Both the position numbers and the translations under genes were made by a program. From Proteobacteria bacterium UBA1673 (lineage in GTDB: Bacteria > Pseudomonadota > Gammaproteobacteria > Comchoanobacterales > Comchoanobacteraceae): a stretch of DNA of 11,601 bases. Below are positions 1 to 5,896 of this stretch, in pieces; the first letter of the stretch is position 1; each line of letters starts with the position of its first letter. Under the pieces are notes generated by a model. The model did no database searches, had not been told where the DNA came from, and worked only from the letters and a program-made list of their open reading frames with translations. The stretch spans positions 1 to 11,601 of the forward strand of contig DCKN01000007.1 in NCBI GenBank assembly GCA_002320385.1. Reading direction: 5' to 3'.

Positions 1-599
1 AGAAAAGCCCACAAGGTCAACGATGCGGCCTTACCGATTAACATGAGGTTTGATGTGCCAGTTAATGATGGTGATATTTGGATGTTTTGGCCGGAAAAAT
101 AATAAAGTCCCAGCATCGGTAAAAGAAATAGAACAATTAATTTGACGAGGCCAAGTATCGTTTCCATAGTGCCCGCAGAATGAACTCCCCGTAAGTTTAC
201 AGCAGAGATAATGACCAGAAAAACAATTTCAGCGCCTGCAAACTGCAATGGAGATAAGTCACCAATGATGGGTGTTAAGTAGTTAACTGTTGCCGCAATC
301 ACCGTGGCCGATCCAAGGGTGCAGCTGAGCCAATAAGCCCATCCCGTAAAAAACGCAGCAGTCGATCCAAATGCCACATCAGCATATGCATGCGGCCCAC
401 CATTTTTGGGGTAGCGTTTCACCAAACCCACAAAGACCATCGCAAGGCAAAGCGCTCCAAATCCAGAGGTAAGCCAGCCCAGTATCGCATAGACGCCATA
501 GGGGGCGAGCATTTGCGGAAGCATAAAGACGCCAGAGCCAACTTGGCTACCAACCACAATCGCGGTTAACGGGATAAGACCAATTTTGTTAGAAGACAT
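1..599 (-). CDS. APC-superfamily amino-acid antiporter/permease, AdiC-like (C-terminal part outside window)
   Basis: Inner-membrane transporter of the amino acid-polyamine-organocation superfamily, probably an exchanger of a basic amino acid or its amine product. Reading leftwards from the ATG at 599, 199 codons stay open to the window edge. The N-terminus is IGLIPLTAIVVGSQVGSGVF (residues 6-25), matching the unwound TM1 GSG substrate-binding motif of AdiC/ArcD-type antiporters. Further hydrophobic segments lie near residues 34-58, 80-110, 118-136 and 145-165. The visible part ends in SLTLWAF, which resembles the TLWSF segment of AdiC that carries its gating Trp202. A GAGG ribosome-binding site lies 7 nt before the ATG. 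The remaining half of the protein is missing, so substrate cannot be assigned. The family assignment is strong; the AdiC-like subgroup is inferred from remembered similarity. Confidence 0.88.
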   Translation of the reverse strand, partial: MSSNKIGLIPLTAIVVGSQVGSGVFMLPQMLAPYGVYAILGWLTSGFGALCLAMVFVGLVKRYPKNGGPHAYADVAFGSTAAFFTGWAYWLSCTLGSATVIAATVNYLTPIIGDLSPLQFAGAEIVFLVIISAVNLRGVHSAGTMETILGLVKLIVLFLLPMLGLYYFSGQNIQISPSLTGTSNLMLIGKAASLTLWAF

Positions 600-628
600 C
601 CGGGCTACCTCAGTTAGAAAAAGTTGAT

Positions 629-657
629 ATTATACATAATGTTGATCCAATGATCAA
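629..657 (-). promoter_or_regulatory. Sigma70-type promoter of the APC antiporter gene
   Basis: On the minus strand, TTGATC (complement of 652-657) is followed after exactly 17 nt by a perfect TATAAT (complement of 629-634), about 30 nt before the start codon at 599. A 6-bp perfect inverted repeat, TTGATC-CAAT-GATCAA at 642-657, covers the -35 box and could be a small operator. The promoter is read from consensus only. Confidence 0.6.
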
Positions 658-711
658 TCTCGCCAAGCATGACCAAATTACGGGCCAATCTATCGAGGAA
701 GTAAGATTATA

Positions 712-739
712 TTGTAGTTTTCAATCGATTCGCTATAAT
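712..739 (+). promoter_or_regulatory. Promoter of the nuclease operon
   Basis: A perfect TATAAT at 734-739 lies 30 nt before the nuclease ATG at 769. The only -35 candidate is weak: TTGTAG at 712-717, spacer 16 nt. Transcription would start near 746, leaving a leader of roughly 23 nt. That leader holds a six-codon frame (749-769) whose stop overlaps the nuclease start as TAATG. Confidence 0.5.
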
Positions 740-768
740 AAAGAAAAAATGATCCAATCTGAGGCTTA

Positions 769-1644
769 ATGAATCACCCACGATTACTGAAATACGCCGT
801 AATCTGCATGTCTATTTTCTTCTACAACGCTGTTTACAGCTGGGGCCTTACCGGCCACAGGATTGTTGGAGGACTTGCAGAAAAACACCTCACTGACAAC
901 ACAACCCTTCATGTCAGACACATTCTTGATGGGTACAAGCTACAAGATGTCAGCAATTGGGCTGACGAAATCAAAAGTGATCGCAGTGCATTGAGTCAGT
1001 CGCTATCTAAATGGCACTACATGGAAGCCGCTGATCCAGCAATGATAGACAGTAAACCAAACGACGATTGGCCCATGGATATTCATCATGCTTTGGTGTT
1101 AATCAAAAAACGACTAGAGCACCAACGATTCGAAGCGCCTCTGACCGAACCTGTGCTTTTGCGTCTGCTCATCCATTTGGTCGCCGATGCACATCAACCA
1201 TTACATGTCGGCAACGGAAAAGATCATGGTGCAAACGCTTGCTATGTTCGCTGGTTCAGTTCAAAGTGGACAACACGCCTACACACCATCTGGGACAGCA
1301 AACTGATCGATGCCTATCTCCTGAGCTACACTGAGTATATCGATGTGCTTGATCATTTGAACGAAAAAACCATCAAGCAGTGGCAGGCAGATTCTATGAG
1401 TACCTGGTTAAAAGAGTCGCGAGCACTACATGCAGAAATCTATCCGATTGACAAACGCATCAACATCAGCGATTATTGTGTACCTAAGAGATCGCAGTTA
1501 AAAATCGATAAAGTGCCCAAAATCGGTTACGACTATCAAAGTCGTGTGCGACCGATACTCAATCAACGGCTGGCTCAGGCTGGTATCCGCCTCGCGGGAA
1601 TCCTAAATGAGATCTACGACAACAGAGGCAAACCGGAAGCTTAG
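769..1644 (+). CDS. Exported P1/S1-family zinc nuclease
   Basis: Zinc-dependent phospholipase C/P1-nuclease fold enzyme, expected to hydrolyse single-stranded DNA and RNA (some relatives have 3'-nucleotidase activity) in the periplasm or outside the cell. Residues 1-24 form a signal peptide ending AVYS. The predicted mature protein begins with Trp25, as required in this family, where the N-terminal Trp binds a zinc. All nine expected ligands are visible with family spacing: W25, H30, D66, H83, H136, D140, H146, H172 and D176. The segment around 135-156 (LIHLVADAHQPLHVG, then GAN) is the family hallmark. Length, 291 aa, is normal. GAGG at 761-764 precedes the ATG closely. It is the first gene of an apparent operon with an ABC exporter 34 bp downstream. 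The signal peptide suggests Sec export, so a need for that exporter is not implied. The fold assignment is very secure; the physiological substrate is not known. Confidence 0.93.
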   Translation: MNHPRLLKYAVICMSIFFYNAVYSWGLTGHRIVGGLAEKHLTDNTTLHVRHILDGYKLQDVSNWADEIKSDRSALSQSLSKWHYMEAADPAMIDSKPNDDWPMDIHHALVLIKKRLEHQRFEAPLTEPVLLRLLIHLVADAHQPLHVGNGKDHGANACYVRWFSSKWTTRLHTIWDSKLIDAYLLSYTEYIDVLDHLNEKTIKQWQADSMSTWLKESRALHAEIYPIDKRINISDYCVPKRSQLKIDKVPKIGYDYQSRVRPILNQRLAQAGIRLAGILNEIYDNRGKPEA

Positions 1645-1678
1645 AGCTTCATCAAAGTGGGGGGGTGAAAAACTAAAC

Positions 1679-3460
1679 ATGATGATATCGTCGATCAGAA
1701 GATTTATGCTTACAAAAGTCAACACACATGTTCTAGCGGAGATATTAGCCTTTGTTAAACCATACAAGAAACTTGCTTACTTCAGTCTCTTCGTGCTCGT
1801 GTTGTCATCACTCAACTTGCTGGTTTTACCTGTTTCTGCGCGCTATGTAATGGATTATGGTTTTGTCCATGATATCAAAAACAACGTTCACTACTATATT
1901 GTTTTTGCCATATTGACAACATTATCAGCAATTAGTACCGCATGGAGATCTTACCTAGTGTCATGGATCGGTGAACGTGTAATCGCTGATATGCGAAGTA
2001 AGCTTTTTTCAAAAATACTATCATTCGACCTCAATCAGTTTGAAACCCTAAAAATTGGTGAAATACTTTCGCGACTAACAACCGATACAGTTGTCGTTCA
2101 AGGGACGCTAAGCAACAGCATATCCATGTTGATTCGAAACATCATTCAAATTATTGGCGCACTGAGTATGATGTTTCTTACCAGTATTTATCTATCATTA
2201 GTTTTCCTTGCATCAGTTCCACTCATCTTTATTCCTGCAAGAATCGTGGTTACAAGGCAGCGCGACTTATCAAAAGCCGGTCAAGACAAGGTTGCACTAT
2301 CGAGTTCATACGCTGGAGAGACACTATTTGCCATCCATATCGCCCAAGCTTTCACGCATGAGCCGTACGACAGACAGCTGTTTTCAGAGTCAGTCGAGAC
2401 AGCATTCAAAGCGCAGCTTAAGCGAATGCGTTTGCGTGGTATATTAACGGTCATTGTCACAGTTGGGATCACAGCAGGTTTTCTCCTAGTATTCTGGCTA
2501 GGGTCTTATTTAGTGTCGCAAAATCCGCAGGTCATAACGCAAGGTCAGCTTCTACAATTCATCGCCTATGCAATAATTTTAGCCTCAGCATTTGTTGGGA
2601 TGGCAGACATTATTGGAGAGGTTCAAAAGGCTAGCGGTGCTTCAGAGCGCCTGGTAGAGCTTCTGAATCTTGTGCCAACTATTACGAGTAATAAGGAAGC
2701 CACAAAGCCTCAGGCGCCTATTAAAGGTGCAATCTCTTTTAAAGATATTGACTTTTCATATCCCAATCGGCCACATCGCCAAGTCATTAGCAATGTCTCA
2801 ATCGACATCAAGCCAGGACAAAGTGTCGCCCTCGTAGGTCATTCCGGCGCTGGAAAGTCAACACTATTGCAGCTACTATTGAGATTTTACGATGTAGACA
2901 AAGGATTAATTTCAATAGACGGGCAACCAATCAATATGATGCCACTTGATTTCTTGCGAGGGACAATCAGTTTCGTCCCCCAAGAAGTTGTAATTTTTTC
3001 AGGATCCATATTTGAAAATATCTTATACGGTTTCCCTGAGGCAACTCGAGATCAGGTTCTCAATGCTGGGAGGATGGCGATGGTTTCTGAGTTTGCGGAT
3101 GATTTACAAGACGGTTATGATACGCTTGTCGGTGAGCGTGGCATGCGATTATCAGGAGGTCAAAGACAACGTATCGCAATTGCAAGAGCATTTCTCAGAG
3201 ACACACCGATTCTTCTTCTTGACGAGGCCACGAGTAATCTTGATGCTAAAAATGAGCGATTATTGCAGACGTCGCTCAAAGAATTAATGAAGGGTCGAAC
3301 CACAATCGTGATTGCACACAGACTCGCGACTGTGATGCAAGCTGATCAAATTATTTTTATGCAACATGGTCACGTTTTATCACGCGGTAAGCACGATGAC
3401 CTAGTTGTTAACTGCGAAAAATACAAGCATTTAGCCAGCTTGCAATTCATTGATGGTTAG
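1679..3460 (+). CDS. MsbA/ABCB-type ABC exporter half-transporter (permease-ATPase fusion)
   Basis: Inner-membrane exporter that would work as a homodimer. Counted from the ATG at 1679 (593 aa), a six-helix transmembrane domain fills roughly residues 25-320 and an ATPase domain follows. The ATPase shows Walker A GHSGAGKS (387-394), a Q-loop in VPQEVVIFSGSIFENI, signature LSGGQ (491-495), Walker B LLLDEA with D515/E516, and the H-loop histidine H547. All catalytic elements are intact. The frame is open back to an ATG at 1607 inside the nuclease gene, but the MM pair at 1679/1682 is the likelier start. It follows a G-rich tract at 1659-1665, and the extra 24 residues are polar and uncharacteristic. 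An ATG at 1706 is another option. The substrate cannot be read from sequence; lipid, peptide and drug exporters share this architecture. The gene is co-directional with the nuclease and overlaps the next gene by 8 nt. Confidence 0.9.
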   Translation: MMISSIRRFMLTKVNTHVLAEILAFVKPYKKLAYFSLFVLVLSSLNLLVLPVSARYVMDYGFVHDIKNNVHYYIVFAILTTLSAISTAWRSYLVSWIGERVIADMRSKLFSKILSFDLNQFETLKIGEILSRLTTDTVVVQGTLSNSISMLIRNIIQIIGALSMMFLTSIYLSLVFLASVPLIFIPARIVVTRQRDLSKAGQDKVALSSSYAGETLFAIHIAQAFTHEPYDRQLFSESVETAFKAQLKRMRLRGILTVIVTVGITAGFLLVFWLGSYLVSQNPQVITQGQLLQFIAYAIILASAFVGMADIIGEVQKASGASERLVELLNLVPTITSNKEATKPQAPIKGAISFKDIDFSYPNRPHRQVISNVSIDIKPGQSVALVGHSGAGKSTLLQLLLRFYDVDKGLISIDGQPINMMPLDFLRGTISFVPQEVVIFSGSIFENILYGFPEATRDQVLNAGRMAMVSEFADDLQDGYDTLVGERGMRLSGGQRQRIAIARAFLRDTPILLLDEATSNLDAKNERLLQTSLKELMKGRTTIVIAHRLATVMQADQIIFMQHGHVLSRGKHDDLVVNCEKYKHLASLQFIDG

Positions 3461-3905
3461 TCGTAAAAACGCCAGCACAAACGATTGGATATGTCGCTAT
3501 CTATGTCTACTACTTGTGCCCTTACATAGTTTTGGGTTGGTAAGGTATGGGCGAATTATCAACACCGGTAATATTGTCACTCGAATTGCACCTGAGTATT
3601 TGCACCATGGCAATACATCAGCGAACAATCACAGCTGGTATCAGGTAAGTATCGATAGCTTTACTCGATATGCTGGGCTGGATAGGCTCACACTTGCAAG
3701 TCAGATTCGTTCCTATTGGGATGCTGAAAAATCGATTGCTGATGCTTCACAAATTAACGTCAAGAATGATCTCTACCTGAGTTTAACGACAAATCTGAAC
3801 GTAGGTTTTGGTGTAGAATGGAATCATCTCTCAGGGGGTGATGTCCTTACGATAGTTAACGAAAGCGGTTACCAGTATAGTATCGTAATACGCTGGCAAT
3901 GGTAA
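3453..3905 (+). CDS. Small secreted protein with outer-membrane beta-barrel-like C-terminus
   Basis: A 150-aa product with no firm family match. Residues 1-30 look like a signal sequence: basic start, then hydrophobic YLCLLLVPLHSFGLV. The rest alternates polar and nonpolar residues in strand-like segments (for example WYQVSIDSF, RLTLASQI, NVKNDLYLSL). It ends YSIVIRWQW, with hydrophobic or aromatic residues at -1, -3, -5 and -7 and Tyr at -9, the pattern recognised by the Bam barrel-assembly machinery. The C-terminal third loosely resembles DUF481/YdiY-type barrel ends, but the protein is much shorter, so it may be a minimal barrel or a remnant of a larger one. The ATG at 3453 lies inside the last codons of the ABC gene (8-nt overlap) without a clear Shine-Dalgarno site, implying coupled translation. 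A TTG at 3450 is in frame. Outer-membrane location is inference. Confidence 0.55.
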   Translation: MVSRKNASTNDWICRYLCLLLVPLHSFGLVRYGRIINTGNIVTRIAPEYLHHGNTSANNHSWYQVSIDSFTRYAGLDRLTLASQIRSYWDAEKSIADASQINVKNDLYLSLTTNLNVGFGVEWNHLSGGDVLTIVNESGYQYSIVIRWQW

Positions 3906-3941
3906 GGGCTTTCTTCTTACGCAAATGAGTTTGAATTTAAA

Positions 3942-3971
3942 TTGAACGAGTTTGAGAATGTGTGCTATATC
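3942..3971 (+). promoter_or_regulatory. Extended -10 promoter of the hpf gene
   Basis: TTGAAC at 3942-3947 lies 18 nt upstream of TATATC (3966-3971). The latter carries an extended -10 TG at 3963-3964. The predicted start near 3978 gives a leader of about 35 nt before the ATG at 4014. This indicates that hpf is transcribed separately from the nuclease/ABC operon. Called from consensus only. Confidence 0.5.
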
Positions 3972-4013
3972 TAAATTATGGGTTAGACAATTCATTGCGT
4001 AAGGAGGAAGAGT

Positions 4014-4373
4014 ATGACTACCGACACAAAAATTGAAATCAGATTTGATCACCGGAATAATCTAAAAGACTCAGAAGCGTTAAAAGCGTACACAAAACCA
4101 AAGCTAGTACATGCATGTGAGCACGGTCATGCGCTTAAGGTTTCTCTTGTCTTCAGTATTCAGGACCAAAAATTTCATCAGGTAGAAGCGCTAATCCACA
4201 TGCCGAGAAATGTGACCCAAAAGATCCAAGAGAGAAAATTTGATATGTACACAGCGGTAGATTACATCGTGCCTAAGATTGAAGCAGTGATTCGTAAAAA
4301 CGCTGACCAAATGAGTAATTATAGCCACCAATCAGCATGTAGATCACAGACTTTCGGGCGACCAACACATTAA
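4014..4373 (+). CDS. hpf: Short ribosome hibernation-promoting factor (HPF/YfiA, S30AE family)
   Basis: Small ribosome-binding protein that occupies the mRNA/tRNA channel of the 30S subunit and, in short-HPF bacteria, helps form inactive 100S dimers in stationary phase. The 119-aa product shows the beta-alpha-beta-beta-beta-alpha pattern. An N-terminal strand IEIRFDHRN (7-15) is followed by a helix with basic residues, two strands (KVSLVFSI and FHQVEALIHM), and the closing helix DMYTAVDYIVPKIEAVIRKN. That helix closely resembles the DMYAAIDGLIDKLARQL segment of E. coli HPF. A polar tail of about 20 residues extends beyond the usual 95 aa; the C-terminal dimerisation domain of long HPF is absent. 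A very strong AAGGAGG at 4001-4007 fixes the start. In many gammaproteobacteria hpf sits in lptA-lptB-rpoN-hpf; here lptB lies nearby on the other strand and rpoN is missing. The first half of the protein is divergent. Confidence 0.82.
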   Translation: MTTDTKIEIRFDHRNNLKDSEALKAYTKPKLVHACEHGHALKVSLVFSIQDQKFHQVEALIHMPRNVTQKIQERKFDMYTAVDYIVPKIEAVIRKNADQMSNYSHQSACRSQTFGRPTH

Positions 4374-4395
4374 CATGTTAGTCCCCTAAGTTAAG

Positions 4396-4409
4396 ATGAC
4401 GCAAGTCAT
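4396..4409 (+). repeat. Small GCAA-loop hairpin downstream of hpf
   Basis: ATGAC-GCAA-GTCAT is a perfect 5-bp stem closed by a GNRA-type tetraloop, 22 nt after the hpf stop. No T-run follows, so it is not a canonical intrinsic terminator. It may be an mRNA 3'-end structure, or chance. Confidence 0.25.
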
Positions 4410-4447
4410 AATTGGACCATAGACAAACTCTAGAGTTCGCAAGAAAA

Positions 4448-4501
4448 TGTCATGATGGCCGAGAAATCACAGAAAATTAGAGATTATTTGCCATCATGTC
4501 A
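4448..4501. repeat. Inverted repeat in the hpf-ppiB convergent region
   Basis: CATGATGGC at 4451-4459 pairs perfectly with GCCATCATG at 4490-4498. The stem continues beyond one mismatch with TG/CA (4448-4449 and 4500-4501). The loop is 30 nt. The long loop and missing T-tract argue against a simple terminator. It could be a protein-binding palindrome or RNA structure, and it overlaps the start of the possible 49-codon ORF. Confidence 0.45.
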
Positions 4502-4601
4502 CCTTAAGCTTGGGCACAAAGATTGCCAACGGCTGGCCGCATACAGTGACGTAATGATCTTTTGCAGTTATTATCTACAGATGGATAGATGGCTTATGTG
4601 A
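4452..4601 (+). CDS. Doubtful 49-aa small ORF
   Basis: An open frame starts with tandem ATG codons at 4452/4455 and ends with TGA at 4599-4601. The product begins MMAEKSQKIRDYLPSCHL and ends LQMDRWLM, with three Cys and a mixed charged/aromatic composition. There is no good Shine-Dalgarno site (only AAGAAAA upstream), no recognisable family, and an inverted repeat covers its start. It is the only sizeable frame I found in this 270-bp intergenic region. It could be a genuine small protein, but chance is at least as likely. Confidence 0.18.
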   Translation: MMAEKSQKIRDYLPSCHLKLGHKDCQRLAAYSDVMIFCSYYLQMDRWLM

Positions 4602-4637
4602 AATCGTGAGTCCTTGAGAAAAGGGTGCATGATTTCA
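4599..4637 (-). terminator. Terminator-like hairpin after ppiB, lacking a U-tract
   Basis: TGAAATCGTG (4599-4608) pairs with CATGATTTCA (4628-4637), ten pairs with one G-U or A-C wobble depending on the strand. An inner stem CCTT/AAGG (4612-4615 with 4621-4624) closes a GAGAA loop. It begins 6 nt after the ppiB stop on the minus strand. No T-run follows on either strand, so it may stabilise the 3' end or assist Rho rather than act as an intrinsic terminator. Confidence 0.35.
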
Positions 4638-4643
4638 GGTTCA

Positions 4644-5126
4644 TCAAGCGTCTTCGGTAATAGTCCAGGCCTCTTCGATATAGTCAGGATCTTGAACAAC
4701 TCCAGAATGATCAGTGCCTTTCTTCACAGCATCGATATAATCCATACCTGATGTTACTTTGCCAATCACAGTATACTGTCTATCAAGATGAGGGGTTTTA
4801 TCATAGCATATAAAAAACTGGCTATTGGCGGAGTCAACATTTTGCGCCCGCGCCATGGATACGGTGCCACGAACATGCGGTTCGTCAGAGAACTCTTGTT
4901 TCAGGTCTGGGTATGAAGACCCACCCGTACCATTATGATTACTGCCATCGCCAGTCTGTGCCATAAACTGATCAATGACTCGATGGAAAGGACAGTTATT
5001 ATAGAAACCCTCATCAGCCAGCATCATGACTCGTTCAACATGATTAGGGGCAAGGTGAGGAGAAAGGTCAATAGTAACTTCTCCGGATTTAAGCTTTAAG
5101 ATCATTTTTTTGGTGGATTTGCTCAT
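4644..5126 (-). CDS. ppiB: Cytoplasmic cyclophilin-type peptidyl-prolyl isomerase
   Basis: Catalyses cis-trans isomerisation of X-Pro bonds during protein folding. The 160-aa product has the full single cyclophilin domain: FHRVI with catalytic Arg49, QTGDG (57-61), GTVSMARA (87-94), SANSQFFI (99-106) and LDRQYTVIGKV (114-124). No signal peptide is visible, which makes it the cytoplasmic PpiB type rather than periplasmic PpiA. The position equivalent to Trp121 of human cyclophilin A, a cyclosporin contact, is His113; bacterial enzymes often lack that Trp. GGAG lies about 6 nt before the ATG at 5126 and supports this start over Met8. The gene ends in tandem TGA codons. It is last in the gloB-mltD-lptB-ppiB run, 41 bp after lptB, so it is probably co-transcribed. 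Confidence 0.93.
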   Translation of the reverse strand: MSKSTKKMILKLKSGEVTIDLSPHLAPNHVERVMMLADEGFYNNCPFHRVIDQFMAQTGDGSNHNGTGGSSYPDLKQEFSDEPHVRGTVSMARAQNVDSANSQFFICYDKTPHLDRQYTVIGKVTSGMDYIDAVKKGTDHSGVVQDPDYIEEAWTITEDA

Positions 5127-5167
5127 ATCTGCTCCAAGGTTATTGTTAGTTAATAAATAGATTGCAG

Positions 5168-5896
5168 CTAGTTGGCATCTAAAGAATCGCCCAAGTAGTG
5201 CTTTCTAGCAAGTGAGTTATTTGCGATCTCTTGGGGTGGGCCTTCAGCAATCACTTTGCCTAGATGCATGATAAATGCATAGTCACACATAGGCAGTGTT
5301 GCCACAACGTTGTGATCGGTAATCACAACGCCAACCCCATCATTTTTTTGTATGGTTTTTAACAGAGTCTTGATTTCTTGAATCGAGATTGGATCGACGC
5401 CAGAGAAAGGCTCATCTAAAAGTAGGAATTTGGGCTTATTGGCCATAGCACGAGCAATTTCAGTTCTTCTTCGCTCACCGCCAGACAGTAGGTGGCCAAG
5501 CGTGAAGCGAACCTTCGATAGCGAAAATGCATTGATTAGATACTCAAGGCGTTGTTGTCGCTCCGCTTTGGTAAGATGGCAAAGCTGCAACATACACTGC
5601 AAGTTTTGCTCAACAGTCAGCCCGCGAAATACACTCTCATCTTGTGGCAGAAAGCCCAGGCCAAAAGACGCACGCTGATAGAGTGCCAGATGACTAATAT
5701 CATCGCTACCAAGAAAAATACTGCCAGAATCAGGACGTATTAAGCCTGATATCATGTGAAAACTAGTTGATTTTCCTGCACCATTAGCGCCAAAAATCCC
5801 CGTAATCTTCCCCTGGTCAAACCTAAGATTTATATCACGACAAGCCACGCGGTTGTTGTATGATTTGGAGACTGATTTGACTTCTAGTGATGTCAT
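5168..5896 (-). CDS. lptB: Lipopolysaccharide export ATPase LptB
   Basis: Cytoplasmic ATPase of the LptB2FGC complex, which extracts LPS from the inner membrane and drives it along the LptA bridge to LptDE. The 242-aa sequence aligns almost without gaps to E. coli LptB. It has Walker A GANGAGKS (36-43), Q-loop LPQDESVFRGL with F90/R91 (the residues that contact the LptFG coupling helices), LSGGERRR (137-144), Walker B D161-E162 followed by PFSGVDPIS, and the TDHNV switch with His195. All catalytic residues are present. The family normally sits beside lptA and lptC; here the upstream gene is mltD, which overlaps by 4 nt (ATGA at 5893-5896), and ppiB follows. No Shine-Dalgarno site is obvious, so translation is probably coupled to mltD. 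A branched-chain amino acid LivF/LivG-type ATPase is the main alternative, but the GGERRR and VDPIS segments favour LptB. Confidence 0.92.
   Translation of the reverse strand: MTSLEVKSVSKSYNNRVACRDINLRFDQGKITGIFGANGAGKSTSFHMISGLIRPDSGSIFLGSDDISHLALYQRASFGLGFLPQDESVFRGLTVEQNLQCMLQLCHLTKAERQQRLEYLINAFSLSKVRFTLGHLLSGGERRRTEIARAMANKPKFLLLDEPFSGVDPISIQEIKTLLKTIQKNDGVGVVITDHNVVATLPMCDYAFIMHLGKVIAEGPPQEIANNSLARKHYLGDSLDAN

Noticed and set aside
1068..1334. 88-codon plus-strand frame inside the nuclease gene
   Set aside because: Out of frame with a gene whose nine zinc ligands are all intact; no ribosome-binding site and no protein-like composition.
1607..1678. 24-residue N-terminal extension of the ABC exporter starting inside the nuclease gene
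   Set aside because: The extension is polar, lies over the nuclease C-terminus and is followed by a better-placed MM start; kept only as an alternative.
769..3905. Nuclease plus ABC transporter as a bacteriocin or toxin secretion cassette
   Set aside because: The nuclease has its own Sec signal and there is no immunity gene, membrane-fusion protein or leader peptidase domain in the exporter.
3902..3920. GTAAG/CTTAC inverted repeat just after the barrel-like gene as a terminator
   Set aside because: Only 5 bp with a 9-nt loop and no T-tract; expected by chance.
3831..4052. 73-codon minus-strand frame across the hpf promoter
   Set aside because: Overlaps two plus-strand genes and the hpf ribosome-binding site; no family resemblance.
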